From positions 1 to 64,000 of the forward strand of contig NVXG01000032.1 in NCBI GenBank assembly GCA_002733805.1: a stretch of 64,000 nucleotides of DNA. Reading direction: 5' to 3'. A program made the position numbers and the translations under genes. Every line of letters begins with the position of its first letter. The stretch's first letter is position 1. Under the pieces are notes generated by a model that was given only the letters and a program-made list of their open reading frames with translations, searched no databases and was not told the DNA's origin. Of this stretch, positions 55,398 to 64,000 are shown in pieces. The stretch comes from Robiginitomaculum sp. (lineage in GTDB: Bacteria > Pseudomonadota > Alphaproteobacteria > Caulobacterales > Maricaulaceae).

Positions 55398-55840
55398 ACC
55401 AGCCGCTGACAAAAGGTCGCACGGCGGTAACGCCACACCACGCACCGGTGCAGTTGGGAAAATTGGGGAAGAAGCGAGGCGTTGAACAACCGCGATCTGT
55501 TTCGTTTTTTTGAGTGATCAATCATCGCCCCGCACCTGCATTTTAACATAGGGGTCATGGGAGCAAACTCCCGCACGAGACCACACTTCGCCACAGTCTT
55601 CAGCGGCTCGTTACTCCGCTGGTTTAGGTAACCGGCCACTGACCTCGTTAAGGGCCGTTCCGTAAATGCCTTCCCCGGATCAGGGCGCAAGTAGAATACA
55701 TGGAGTGACGCGGGGTGGGATAAGTTTGTTGGTATCACAACACTGTACTGGCCATCCGCTAGAATTTCGTTTCTGTGGTAACTTTAGACAGCCTTCATAT
55801 ATTCATACATAGTCTAGCAACTCAGATATTGGAGATTCGC
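55398..55840. other. Intergenic region before the DUF488 module
   Basis: This 440-base stretch is GC-normal to about 55.74 kb then AT-rich. A small hairpin GGGAG-CAAA-CTCCC lies near 55560. A 114-codon open frame on the minus strand (55394-55738) has no recognisable domain and no good ribosome site, so I do not call it. The change of composition near 55.75 kb may mark the boundary of a transferred module. Confidence 0.4.
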
Positions 55841-56341
55841 ATGCTTAACACAATTGGATATGAAAAAGCGTCACCGCAAAATTTTCTTGGTACGCTCCAA
55901 AAAGCTAATATTGAAATTCTCATAGATATTCGGGATAGAGCGCAATCTAGGAGACCTGGTTTCTCAAAAACAGCCCTTTCTGAAAATTTGAAAAATGGTG
56001 GAATTGCATACTTGCACTTTAAGTCTCTAGGCGACCCAAAAGACGGTCGCGATGCTGCTCGTTCTGGTGATTTCGCTACATTTAGGAAAATTTATCGAGC
56101 CGTATTGAAGACGGACGAAGCCAAGTCTGCCATTGAGGAAATTTCAGTTCTAGCCGCAAGTAAACGCATTTGCCTTATGTGTTATGAGCGAGATTTTACA
56201 ACTTGCCACCGTAAGTTGGTTTCAGATATTTTAGAAACTAAACTTGGGTCAAAAGTTAGACATTTGGGAGTGCAATCCTTTGAACCGATTTTCGAGTCAA
56301 AACGACGAGTGTGTTATTCTAGTGAAGGCGCTGCCGCATAG
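55841..56341 (+). CDS. DUF488-family protein
   Basis: A 166-residue DUF488 protein. The start TIGYEKASPQNFLGTLQK, then IDIRDRAQSRRPGFSKTAL, LHFKSLGDPKDGRD and the signature ICLMCYERDFTTCHRKLVSDIL (paired cysteines C-x6-C with H) are all conserved features. The function is unknown; some members occur near DNA repair, toxin and modification genes. ATG at 55841 has GGAG (55831-55834) six bases upstream. It overlaps the next gene by 62 bases, so the two form one unit. The composition is AT-rich against the neighbours. Confidence 0.88.
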   Translation: MLNTIGYEKASPQNFLGTLQKANIEILIDIRDRAQSRRPGFSKTALSENLKNGGIAYLHFKSLGDPKDGRDAARSGDFATFRKIYRAVLKTDEAKSAIEEISVLAASKRICLMCYERDFTTCHRKLVSDILETKLGSKVRHLGVQSFEPIFESKRRVCYSSEGAAA

Positions 56342-57047
56342 AAGCAGTAACTACTACGAAACTGTGTGCTGCGCGGGAGTTGGCCGCGACGGCAAATGGA
56401 GACGGCAATATCCTGTGCCTTTTAGAATTTTGGACAATAATCAAAAATTTGGTCGGTGGGATTGGGTAAAATACAAATTTACTACATCAAAAACTGACCC
56501 GCGAAAAGAAAGTCAAAAAGTTATTCCCGAATCTATTTTACCTGCGGGAAAAATGAAATCTTCAGAACGAGTAAAGTTCATAAATCCATTGATAAGAGAA
56601 AACTTGGATGAGGCAAACAAGAAGGGAGAATCATTAGCATTAATTCGCCCTGATGAAATTTTGTTTTCATGGAAACAAAAAACTGACCAAGAGTTGAGTG
56701 ACGAAACGCAAAAACATGCTGAATTAGCAAACCAACTTTCTCTTTTTGACAAAAATGCAAAGCCATTAATACCTTGCCCATTCCTCTTTACGATTAAGTG
56801 GCACGCTAACAATGCGGTACACAACCACGTATGCGATGACTGGGAAACGTCAACGGCCTTTTTTCGGCGGAAATCAGTAGAAGGGGAAGCTGCTGCGTTG
56901 TTATCCTTGAAGGAGACTTACGAAGAAGAGTATATAAAAAAAGGCCTGTGCTTAGCGTTTAGCACTCATTCTCGACGAAACCAGCAGTGGCTTTTAGTTG
57001 GCTTAATCAGACTAGATGCAAACCATCAAGATGATTTGTTTCTATGA
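56280..57047 (+). CDS. DUF488-partner protein, unknown function
   Basis: A 255-residue protein. The N-terminal part VILVKALPHRSSNYYETVCCAG, followed by W-RRQYPVPFR and a KFGRWDWVKYKF segment, matches a conserved but uncharacterised family that I have seen encoded next to DUF488. The C-terminal half has an FLFTIKWH segment, then CDDWETSTAFFRR and KGLCLAFSTHSRRNQQWLLVG; it ends at 57047. Start choice: TTG at 56280 is preceded by GGGAG (56266-56270) nine bases away, and this start keeps the whole conserved N-terminus. The overlap with the DUF488 gene implies translational coupling. The composition is AT-rich. A nucleic-acid or nucleotide-handling role is only a guess from the partner. Confidence 0.6.
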   Translation: MNRFSSQNDECVILVKALPHRSSNYYETVCCAGVGRDGKWRRQYPVPFRILDNNQKFGRWDWVKYKFTTSKTDPRKESQKVIPESILPAGKMKSSERVKFINPLIRENLDEANKKGESLALIRPDEILFSWKQKTDQELSDETQKHAELANQLSLFDKNAKPLIPCPFLFTIKWHANNAVHNHVCDDWETSTAFFRRKSVEGEAAALLSLKETYEEEYIKKGLCLAFSTHSRRNQQWLLVGLIRLDANHQDDLFL

Positions 57048-57057
57048 ATCTGATTAG

Positions 57058-57084
57058 AAAGGGAGGCATAGAATACCTCCCTTT
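57058..57084. terminator. Hairpin between the DUF488 module and narI
   Basis: AAAGGGAGG (57058-57066) pairs with CCTCCCTTT (57076-57084) around a nine-base loop. It lies between convergent genes (stops at 57047 and 57101) and may end transcription from both sides. Confidence 0.8.
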
Positions 57085-57100
57085 CCCATATCACTTACCA

Positions 57101-57784
57101 TTACCCGCGTTTGCGAACGATCTGATAGCCAGAGCGCAGCAGATATTTGAACGGGGCGCTGACGATATGCACCAACCGAGTAAACGGGAAGAGCAAGAAG
57201 ATAGTCAGGCCCAGCACAATGTGCAGCTTGAACACCAAAGCTTCTTCCATGATAAACTCAGCAGCACCCGGCCTAAACGTAACAATATGTTGCGCCCATT
57301 CGGCCAACGCAATCATCGAGGAACCATCCAGATGTTTGGCGCTTTGCGGGATGGTCATCAAGCCCAATACCAATTGCACAAACAAGATCAGCAAGATCGC
57401 CATGTCCATAAACTTGGTGGTGGCTCGCACCCGGTCCTGCGTTGTTCGCCGCCAAATCAAAATACCCATACCAAGGAAGCACATGGTGCCAAAAATACCG
57501 CCTGCCGTCATGGCCAAAAGCTGTTTTTGCCCGGATGTGATAAACGGTTCATAGAGCCAATGCGGGGTCAGCAATCCGACCAAATGACCGAAAAACAACA
57601 ATAATATCCCAACATGGAATAAATTACTGCCCAGACGTAAGCCCTTGGAATGCAGCAGTTGTGAACTATCGGCTTTCCACGAATATGGGTTTTGATCATA
57701 GCGCAAAATGGACCCCAAAATCATCACCAGAATAGCAATATAGGGATAAATGCCAAACAAAAATCCATTGAGATGTTCAGCCAT
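57101..57784 (-). CDS. narI: Respiratory nitrate reductase gamma subunit
   Basis: A 227-residue membrane cytochrome b subunit anchoring NarGH and taking electrons from quinol. Five helices are visible. The heme ligands come from His residues such as those in LFHVGILLLFFGHLVGL and KLHIVLGLTIFL. It begins MAEHLNGFLFGIYPYIA and has the NPYSWKADSSQ loop usual in NarI. It is last gene of narGHJI. ATG at 57784 overlaps the narJ stop by one base. Confidence 0.95.
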   Translation of the reverse strand: MAEHLNGFLFGIYPYIAILVMILGSILRYDQNPYSWKADSSQLLHSKGLRLGSNLFHVGILLLFFGHLVGLLTPHWLYEPFITSGQKQLLAMTAGGIFGTMCFLGMGILIWRRTTQDRVRATTKFMDMAILLILFVQLVLGLMTIPQSAKHLDGSSMIALAEWAQHIVTFRPGAAEFIMEEALVFKLHIVLGLTIFLLFPFTRLVHIVSAPFKYLLRSGYQIVRKRG

Positions 57785-58458
57785 TACATGCCTCCATTGA
57801 GTTGCGGGCTTGGGGTTTCATCCGGGTCGCACGTGCCGCAATCCGGAGCGCCGGTAAACGCCTCCGGCTCTTTCCACTGCTCGTCCAGTTCATCCAAACT
57901 CTTGATATCCGGTAATGCCGCATCAGCGGCTTTTTGGATATCTGCCTTGCTTATGTTTGCCCCGGAAAGGGTGACTATGGCGTTCATTATATGCGCGTAG
58001 CCAGATTTTTGACGTTTCAGTTTTTCACCGATCGTCGCAATCACTGGCGCGGCCTGTTCGAGAAGGTCGAGGCCTTCATCCGCACCAGTGATCGAGATAA
58101 ATTCCAGCATGAGCGGCAAATAATCCGGCAATTCGCCGGTACCAATTTCAATACCCTTGGTTTTATACCGCTCGGCCAGCTCAATCATGGCCTGACCGCG
58201 AAAGCGGCTTTCGCCATGCACATGTTCAAACAGGTGCAGGCAATGGGCCCGCCCCCGGTCAAACAAGTCTACATATTGTTCTTGGGCCAGAATTATATCC
58301 ATGGCGGCAAATTCATCCATAAACCCAAGCAGGTTTTTCAATGGCTTGCCCTTGAGTAGACCTTCGTCGGTAAGAGCTGTTTTCAACTCACCCATATGGG
58401 TTTGTAGTTCGGCCTCTGGATAGGCCAAAAGATGGGCCAGCACGCGAAAACTTCTCAT
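57784..58458 (-). CDS. narJ: Nitrate reductase assembly chaperone (delta subunit)
   Basis: A 224-residue TorD-like chaperone for molybdenum cofactor insertion into NarG. The MRSFRVLAHLLAYPEAELQ start, YVDLFDRGRAHCLHLFEHVHGESRFRGQAM-type segment and LPLMLEFIS are diagnostic. It is cytoplasmic and not part of the final enzyme. It lies between narH and narI with overlapping ends. Confidence 0.95.
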   Translation of the reverse strand: MRSFRVLAHLLAYPEAELQTHMGELKTALTDEGLLKGKPLKNLLGFMDEFAAMDIILAQEQYVDLFDRGRAHCLHLFEHVHGESRFRGQAMIELAERYKTKGIEIGTGELPDYLPLMLEFISITGADEGLDLLEQAAPVIATIGEKLKRQKSGYAHIMNAIVTLSGANISKADIQKAADAALPDIKSLDELDEQWKEPEAFTGAPDCGTCDPDETPSPQLNGGM

Positions 58459-60020
58459 GATGATCCTCCCGGTTTTCTAGGTGAACCACTCAAAGTGTTG
58501 GCATGGGTTTGCGTACCGAACAAATTAACTTTTTTGCCAGAACCAGTATTGCTATCACTGCCAAACGAGAAGCCGCATTCAGAGCGAGCCGAAAAGGCGA
58601 TTTCAGCATCAAACGGCCCGTCACCGGCATATTCACGGTGGTTGGTTGGAATGACAAACCGATCTTCATAATTGGCAATCGCCATCAATTGGTACATATC
58701 GTCCATTTGATCCTTGGTCATGCCAACTTGTTCGAGCACAGCCGGGTCTTCGACCCCGTTGACGGTTTTACCGCGCATATAGACCCGCATGGCCATCATC
58801 CGTTCCAGCGCACTGATCACTGGCTCTTCATCACCAGCGGTCAGCAAATTGGCTAGATATTTGTTGGGTATCCGCAAAGAGCGCACATCCGGCAACATGC
58901 CGTCTTGTTCCAGTTTGCCAGCTTCGGCGGCGGACTGGATCGGCGACAATGGTGGCACATACCAAACCATAGGCAGCGTCCGATATTCCGGATGCAGCGG
59001 AAAGGCGATTTTCCAATCAATAGCCATCTTGTAAACTGGCGAGTTTTGCGCGCCCTCAATCCAGCTTTGTGGAACCCCATCGGCCAATGCCCGTTCGATC
59101 ACATCTGGATCATTCGGGTCTAGGAACAAATCACACTGGCTTTGGTACAGGTCTTTTTCATCCTTGACCGATGCAGCGGCTTCAATCTGATCTGAATCAT
59201 ACAGAAGAACACCCAAATAGCGGATGCGTCCGACGCAAGTTTCGGAACAAACTGTCGGCTCACCGGCTTCAATGCGCGGATAGCAGAATGTACATTTTTC
59301 CGATTTGCCCGATTGCCAGTTGAAATAAATTTTCTTGTAGGGGCAACCGGATACGCACATGCGCCAACCCCGGCATTTGTCTTGGTCAATCAGCACAATC
59401 CCGTCTTCCTCGCGTTTGTAAATCGCGCCAGATGGACATGACGCCACGCAAGACGGGTTCAGGCAATGCTCGCACAGACGCGGCAAATACATCATGAAAG
59501 TGTTTTCAAACTCGCCGTAGATCTCTTTTTCAATATCAGCGAAATTGTAATCCTTGGAGCGTTTTTGGAACTCACCGCCCAGGATTTCTTCCCAATTTAC
59601 GCCCCATTCCGGCTTTTCCTTGAACTTGCCGGTAATGGCCGATTTCATGCGAGCCGTTGGAACTGTTTTACTTTCCTTGGCGGTTTTCAAATGGTCGTAT
59701 TCATAGGTAAACGGCTCATAATAATCGTCAATCAACGGCAGATCCGGATTGGCAAAAATGTTAGACAACACGCCGAGTTTTCCGCCAATTTTAGGCTTCA
59801 ACTTGCCAGCCTTGGTCAGTTCCCAGCCGCCTTTCCACTCGGATTGGTCTTCCCAATTGCGCGGATAACCAACACCGGGCTTGGTCTCTACATTATTGAA
59901 CCACGCATATTCAACGCCGCCCCGACTGGTCCATACGTTTTTACAGGTAATGGAACAGGTGTGGCAGCCAATGCATTTGTCCAGATTCAGGACCATGCCG
60001 ATTTGTGCACGAATAGTCAT
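58455..60020 (-). CDS. narH: Nitrate reductase beta subunit
   Basis: A 521-residue iron-sulfur protein relaying electrons from NarI heme to NarG. Cysteine clusters are visible in NLDKCIGCHTCSITCKNVW, LCEHCLNPSCVASCPSGAIYKRE, DKCRGWRMCVSGCPYKKIYFNW and SEKCTFCYPRIEAGEPTVCSETCVGRIR. The tryptophan in CRGW (in place of Cys) marks the usual [3Fe-4S] centre. The tail is slightly shorter than in E. coli but complete. It overlaps narG and narJ by four bases. Confidence 0.97.
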   Translation of the reverse strand: MTIRAQIGMVLNLDKCIGCHTCSITCKNVWTSRGGVEYAWFNNVETKPGVGYPRNWEDQSEWKGGWELTKAGKLKPKIGGKLGVLSNIFANPDLPLIDDYYEPFTYEYDHLKTAKESKTVPTARMKSAITGKFKEKPEWGVNWEEILGGEFQKRSKDYNFADIEKEIYGEFENTFMMYLPRLCEHCLNPSCVASCPSGAIYKREEDGIVLIDQDKCRGWRMCVSGCPYKKIYFNWQSGKSEKCTFCYPRIEAGEPTVCSETCVGRIRYLGVLLYDSDQIEAAASVKDEKDLYQSQCDLFLDPNDPDVIERALADGVPQSWIEGAQNSPVYKMAIDWKIAFPLHPEYRTLPMVWYVPPLSPIQSAAEAGKLEQDGMLPDVRSLRIPNKYLANLLTAGDEEPVISALERMMAMRVYMRGKTVNGVEDPAVLEQVGMTKDQMDDMYQLMAIANYEDRFVIPTNHREYAGDGPFDAEIAFSARSECGFSFGSDSNTGSGKKVNLFGTQTHANTLSGSPRKPGGSS

Positions 60021-63000
60021 TGGGCTGCCTCCGTATTCAAGGGCGTATTGATCGGCTGACCTTCGGTATATTCTTCTTCCATCCAGTCCACTGTGTTGGT
60101 TTTTCTCAAAATCACGAACTCGTCGCGGTTTGAACCAACCGTGCCGTAATAGTTGAAACCCCAGGAAAGCTGGGCGTACCCGCCGATCATATGGGTCGGT
60201 TTGACCACCGCTCTGGTCACCGAATTATGAATACCGCCCCGTTTGCCGGTAATGCGGCTACCCGGGGTATTCATAGTTTTTTCTTGTGCGTGATACATCA
60301 TGCACATGCCTTCCGGAACACGTTGCGAGACCACGGCGCGAGCCGTGATGGCACCATTGACGTTGTACAGCTCAATCCAATCATTATCCTCGATATCGCA
60401 TTTGCGCGCGTCCACTTCGGATATCCAAACCACGGGTCCGCCCCGGTTCATGGTCAGCAATAGTAAATTATCCGAATAGGTCGAGTGAATGCCCCATTTC
60501 TGGTGCGGGGTGATCCAGTTCAAGGTAATTTGCTTGGCGTCACCGCCACGGGCTTTAACCGAATTGGTAACGGTTCGAGTTGATATCGGCGGTTTGTAAA
60601 CACATAAGCCCTCTCCGAAATCACGCATCCATTCATGATCCTGATAAAAATGCTGACGACCAGTCAGGGTGCGCCACGGGATCAGCTCATGCACGTTGGT
60701 ATAGCAGGCATTATAACTCACATGCTCGTCTTCCAGGCCCGACCAGGTTGGCGACGAAATGATTTTGCGCGGCTGGGCCTGAATATCCCGAAAACGGATT
60801 TTTTCGTCTTCCTTGGGTCGAGCCAGATGGGTGTGCTCGCGTCCGGTCATTTTGGACAGCGCCGCCCAAGCTTTGACTGCGACCTGTCCATTGGTTTCCG
60901 GAGCCAGTGTCAAAACAGTTTCGCAAGCATCAATATCGGTTTCGATTTTGGGCTGCCCGAAGGAAACGCCCGGCTCGCGCACCGTCTTGTTAAGCTTGCC
61001 TAACAAATCAACTTCGTCCTCGGTGTTCCAGGATATCCCTTTGCCGCCATTACCCAATTTGGACAAAAGAGGACCAAGCGAGGTGAATTTCTTATAGAGA
61101 TTGGGGTAGTCGCGCTCCACTTCGACCAGATTAGGCATGGACTTGCCGGGCACGGGTTCACATTCACCTTTGCCCCAGTCGCTTACGCCAAGCGCCTGAC
61201 CCAACTCACCCGGTGTGTCGTGCAGGATCGGCACGGTGACCAAGTCGGTCTCAACACCCAAATGCCCGACACATAGCTCGGAGAAGGTTTTGGCCAAGCC
61301 TTTAAAAATATCCCAATCGGAACGGCTTTCCCATGCCGGATCGACCGCCCGACTCAACGGGTGAATAAACGGATGCATGTCAGAAGTGTTCAGATCGTTC
61401 TTTTCGTACCATGTGGCGGTCGGCATCACGATGTCCGAATAAACCGCTGTGGTCGACATCCGAAAATCAAGCGTAACCACCAGATCTAGTTTACCTTCCG
61501 GTGCATCTTTATGCCATTTGACTTCCGATGGCTTGTCCGCACCCATGCCCTCCAGATCTTCGCTCATCACGCCATTTTGCGCGCCGAGCAGATGTCGCAG
61601 CATGTATTCGTGGCCCTTGCCAGACGAACCCAGAATGTTGGAGCGCCAGACAAACAGATTGCGCGGGAAGTTATCCTCACGGTCCGGGTCTTGCGCTGCA
61701 AACTCCAGATCACCGGATTGCAATTGGCCGACCACGTAATCCTTGGTGGACTGACCGGCTTTTTTGGCTTTGGCAGCCAACCCGAGTGGATTTTCATCCA
61801 ATTGCGGTGCCGATGGCAGCCACCCCATGCGCTCCGAGCGCACATTGCAGTCGATCAGCGAATGGTTTTTCCATTTATCGGCATCGGCCAACGGCGACAA
61901 AATTTCATCAACGCCCAGCTTTTCATAGCGCCACTGATTAGAGTGATTGTAGAAAAACGAAGTGGAGTTCATCTGCCGTGGCGGACGGTTCCAGTCCAGC
62001 CCAAAGGCCAGTGGCAACCAGCCGGTTTGCGGTCGCAGCTTTTCCTGGCCCACATAGTGCGCCCAGCCACCGCCGGATTTACCGATACAACCGCACATGA
62101 TCAACAAATTGATGATACCGCGATAGGTCATGTCCATATGATACCAATGGTTGATCGCCGCGCCCAAAATCACCATAGATCGGCCACGGGTCTTGTCCGC
62201 ATTGTCAGCAAATTCGCGAGCGACCTGAATAATTTTATCGGCGGAAACACCGGTAATTTTCTCGGCCCAAGCTGGGGTATAAGGCACATTGTCAGCAAAA
62301 TCTTTGGCAACATTTTCGCCGCCCAGTCCGCGATCAATCGCATAGTTTGCCGCCATCAGATCATACACAGTTGCCACATAGGCAGTCTTTTTGCCTTTCA
62401 AAATGACTTTTCGAACCGGCAGTTTCCGGACTTGCACACTGTCATGATCGGTGTGGGCAAAGATTTTGCTTTCATGTTCCTGATTACCAAAATACGGAAA
62501 TGCCACGTCCAGAACATCGTCTGAATTGTCGATATTACTCAGGCCCGGCCAAATGTCATCGCCCGAGATGTTGTCCTTGGCTTCCAAATTCCATTTACCT
62601 TCTTCGCCCCAACGCGAACCAATTGTGCCGTTGGGAATCCGATGGCTGCCGGAACGTTCGTCAAACACCACCGATTTCCATTCGGCGTTGTTTTTGGCCT
62701 TCAGGTTTCCAGTGAAATCGGACGCACGCAAATTCCGAGTCGGGATGTAGTGGTCCCCTTGTTTTTCTAGCAAAACCTGCATCGGCATATCGGAGTAGTT
62801 TCGAACATAATCGGTGAAGTATTCCGAAGCATTGTTCAAATGATATTCCTTGAACACCACATGGCCCATGGCCATGGCCATGGCGGCATCGGTGCCTTGG
62901 CGCGGGTTCAACCAGATGTCGGTCAGTTTGGCGACTTCTGAATAATCTGGGGTGACCGATACGGTCTTGGTGCCCTTATAACGCACTTCGGTAAAGAAGT

Positions 63001-63796
63001 GGGCGTCCGGTGTGCGGGTTTGCGGCACATTAGACCCCCAAGCAATAATGTAGGACGAATTGAACCAGTCGGCACTTTCCGGCACGTCGGTTTGCTCACC
63101 CCAAGTTTGTGGAGATGACGGCGGCAGATCGCAATACCAATCATAAAAACTAAGGCAAACCCCACCCATCAACGACATATAGCGCGAACCGGCCGCGTAA
63201 GAGACCATCGACATGGCCGGAATGGGTGAAAAACCAAACACCCGGTCTGGTCCCCATTTTTTGGTGGTATAGATGTTGGCCGCTGCGGTGATCTCGTTGA
63301 CCTCATCCCAACTGGCGCGAACAAACCCACCAAGCCCACGCATTTTCTTGTAATCATTGGATTTTTCTGGATCAGAAACAATACTGCCCCAGGCCAGAAC
63401 CGGATCGCCCAATTCGGCCTTGGCCAAACGAAAGGCTTGCAAAAGCCGGGACCGGATCAATGGGAATTTCAACCGGGCAGCGGAATACAAATACCAAGAA
63501 TAACTAGCCCCGCGCGAGCAACCGCGTGGCTCATGATTTGGCATATCAGGCCGGGTTCTTGGGTAATCCGTTTGTTGAGTTTCCCAGGTAACCAGCCCAT
63601 TTTTGACATAGATTTTCCAGCTGCAAGAACCGGTACAGTTCACACCATGGGTCGAGCGAACAATTTTGTCGTGCGCCCATCGCCCTCGATAGGCCTTCTC
63701 CCAATCTCGGGATTCGGAGGTCGTAATGCCGTGGCCATCAGAAAATTTTCCCTCAACTTTGGAAAAATAGGTCAGGCGATCTAGGAAATTGCTCAT
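60017..63796 (-). CDS. narG: Respiratory nitrate reductase alpha subunit
   Basis: A 1259-residue bis-MGD molybdoenzyme reducing nitrate to nitrite at the cytoplasmic face. The [4Fe-4S] FS0 site with its His ligand is seen in THGVNCTGSCSWKIYVKNGLV, and the GCSRGASYSWYLYSA segment follows. The catalytic Asp region lies downstream in YSWYLYSAARLKFPLIR..., with the long molybdopterin domains to the end. The length matches typical NarG (about 1240-1260). It is the first gene of narGHJI, 79 bases after a NarK-type gene. Confidence 0.97.
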   Translation of the reverse strand: MSNFLDRLTYFSKVEGKFSDGHGITTSESRDWEKAYRGRWAHDKIVRSTHGVNCTGSCSWKIYVKNGLVTWETQQTDYPRTRPDMPNHEPRGCSRGASYSWYLYSAARLKFPLIRSRLLQAFRLAKAELGDPVLAWGSIVSDPEKSNDYKKMRGLGGFVRASWDEVNEITAAANIYTTKKWGPDRVFGFSPIPAMSMVSYAAGSRYMSLMGGVCLSFYDWYCDLPPSSPQTWGEQTDVPESADWFNSSYIIAWGSNVPQTRTPDAHFFTEVRYKGTKTVSVTPDYSEVAKLTDIWLNPRQGTDAAMAMAMGHVVFKEYHLNNASEYFTDYVRNYSDMPMQVLLEKQGDHYIPTRNLRASDFTGNLKAKNNAEWKSVVFDERSGSHRIPNGTIGSRWGEEGKWNLEAKDNISGDDIWPGLSNIDNSDDVLDVAFPYFGNQEHESKIFAHTDHDSVQVRKLPVRKVILKGKKTAYVATVYDLMAANYAIDRGLGGENVAKDFADNVPYTPAWAEKITGVSADKIIQVAREFADNADKTRGRSMVILGAAINHWYHMDMTYRGIINLLIMCGCIGKSGGGWAHYVGQEKLRPQTGWLPLAFGLDWNRPPRQMNSTSFFYNHSNQWRYEKLGVDEILSPLADADKWKNHSLIDCNVRSERMGWLPSAPQLDENPLGLAAKAKKAGQSTKDYVVGQLQSGDLEFAAQDPDREDNFPRNLFVWRSNILGSSGKGHEYMLRHLLGAQNGVMSEDLEGMGADKPSEVKWHKDAPEGKLDLVVTLDFRMSTTAVYSDIVMPTATWYEKNDLNTSDMHPFIHPLSRAVDPAWESRSDWDIFKGLAKTFSELCVGHLGVETDLVTVPILHDTPGELGQALGVSDWGKGECEPVPGKSMPNLVEVERDYPNLYKKFTSLGPLLSKLGNGGKGISWNTEDEVDLLGKLNKTVREPGVSFGQPKIETDIDACETVLTLAPETNGQVAVKAWAALSKMTGREHTHLARPKEDEKIRFRDIQAQPRKIISSPTWSGLEDEHVSYNACYTNVHELIPWRTLTGRQHFYQDHEWMRDFGEGLCVYKPPISTRTVTNSVKARGGDAKQITLNWITPHQKWGIHSTYSDNLLLLTMNRGGPVVWISEVDARKCDIEDNDWIELYNVNGAITARAVVSQRVPEGMCMMYHAQEKTMNTPGSRITGKRGGIHNSVTRAVVKPTHMIGGYAQLSWGFNYYGTVGSNRDEFVILRKTNTVDWMEEEYTEGQPINTPLNTEAAQ

Positions 63797-63844
63797 GGAA
63801 CTGGTCCTTCGAAATTCGAAAATGGGTAGAAAAAAGAAGAGATA

Positions 63845-63864
63845 GCGGGTGATTTCTCACCCGC
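63845..63864 (-). terminator. Hairpin between narK and narG
   Basis: GCGGGTGA (63845-63852) pairs perfectly with TCACCCGC (63857-63864) around TTTC. On the minus strand it is followed by a T-rich run (TATCTCTTCTTTTTT). It may attenuate or stabilise message between narK and narG rather than end the operon. Confidence 0.6.
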
Positions 63865-63875
63865 CATTTGGGGTT

Positions 63876-64000
63876 TTATGGATTTTTCACATACGCGTCT
63901 TTGCGCAGGTAGAACCACCAGTTGATGACGATGCAAACCACGTAAAAGGCAGCAAAACCATACAGCGCATATTCCGGAGTCGTTGCCTTGATCTGTTCAC
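63876..64000 (-). CDS. NarK-type nitrate/nitrite transporter, C-terminal end (partial)
   Basis: The last 40 codons are visible: EQIKATTPEYALYGFAAFYV, then VCIVINWWFYLRKDAYVKNP and TAA at 63876. One hydrophobic helix ends in the NWWFYLRKDA segment usual for NarK/NNP-family MFS transporters. The gene runs off the window edge. Position directly upstream of narG on the same strand supports nitrate/nitrite transport. The start and the operon promoter lie outside the window. Confidence 0.75.
   Translation of the reverse strand, partial: EQIKATTPEYALYGFAAFYVVCIVINWWFYLRKDAYVKNP

Noticed and set aside
55394-55738. 114-codon minus-strand frame before the DUF488 gene
   Set aside because: No recognisable domain and no ribosome site; it also spans the FNR-box region at its end.
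57044-57604. 186-codon plus-strand frame opposite narI
   Set aside because: It is antisense to the well-supported narI gene and composed of Gln/His-rich mirror sequence.
61511-62524. 337-codon plus-strand frame opposite narG
   Set aside because: It is a long shadow of narG codon structure without any family match.

Overview
This 64 kb window is chromosomal DNA of an alphaproteobacterium, most like the Caulobacterales/Maricaulales/Hyphomonadales group. The main evidence is a CcrM-type GANTC methyltransferase directly downstream of rnhB, with repeated CtrA-like TTAACC half-sites in its promoter. Supporting evidence is the glyQ-glyS-ppdK order, a large TonB-dependent receptor, SleB- and DjlA-like genes, and an ispE/TPR/ETF-QO/uracil-DNA-glycosylase neighbourhood. 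Base composition is moderate in most of the window. Two AT-richer islands (about 17.1-18.9 kb and 55.8-57.05 kb) look horizontally acquired.

Layout. 0-7.7 kb: O-antigen ligase-like polymerase, an unknown membrane protein, a GFA zinc protein, the ABC-F factor EttA, an S9-like protein whose catalytic residues look lost, and free-methionine-sulfoxide reductase. 8-17 kb: TonB receptor with terminator, fused 5-oxoprolinase, a divergent TerB/J-domain gene, a small membrane protein, an Ami_2 amidase and the RNase P RNA. 17.1-18.7 kb: an orphan gene with a C-terminal PD-(D/E)XK-like motif and lectin-like beta-rich N-terminal part. 19-35 kb: mostly housekeeping genes (SleB-like hydrolase, ppdK/glyS/glyQ, a TrmN6-like methylase, polyprenyl synthase, WecA-like transferase, ispE, TPR lipoprotein, ETF-QO, UDG). 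An HxlR-type regulator remnant here carries dispersed palindromic repeats. 34.6-38.4 kb: membrane protein/HTH module, rnhB, ccrM, MarR/crotonase pair. 38.4-40.2 kb: a repeat-rich zone around two divergent VOC genes. 40.2-47 kb: UbiD-type decarboxylase overlapping a glutathione-dependent formaldehyde dehydrogenase, a GT2 glycosyltransferase and a sodium:solute symporter.

47.1-54.0 kb is a compact histidine operon headed by a TrpR/YerC-type regulator: yerC-hisG-hisD-hisCB-hisH-hisA-hisF-hisIE. Nearly every junction overlaps. The hisC and hisB (dehydratase) products are a single 552-residue fusion. No histidinol-phosphate phosphatase is present, although in enteric operons that module lies exactly between HisC and the dehydratase domain. 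Long-form HisG, fused HisIE and the enteric-like order are unusual for an alphaproteobacterium.

54-64 kb concerns respiration on nitrate. It holds a beta-barrel porin with an FNR-type box upstream and the narGHJI operon (minus strand), with the tail of a NarK-type transporter cut by the window edge. Between porin and narI sits an AT-rich two-gene module: a DUF488 protein and an overlapping partner of unknown function.

The best candidates for new biology are the orphan nuclease-like gene, the DUF488 module, the HisC-HisB fusion with its regulator and 10-bp repeats, the S9 pseudoenzyme and the palindromic repeat family in the HxlR remnant. All assignments come from reading the sequence. No database search was run.
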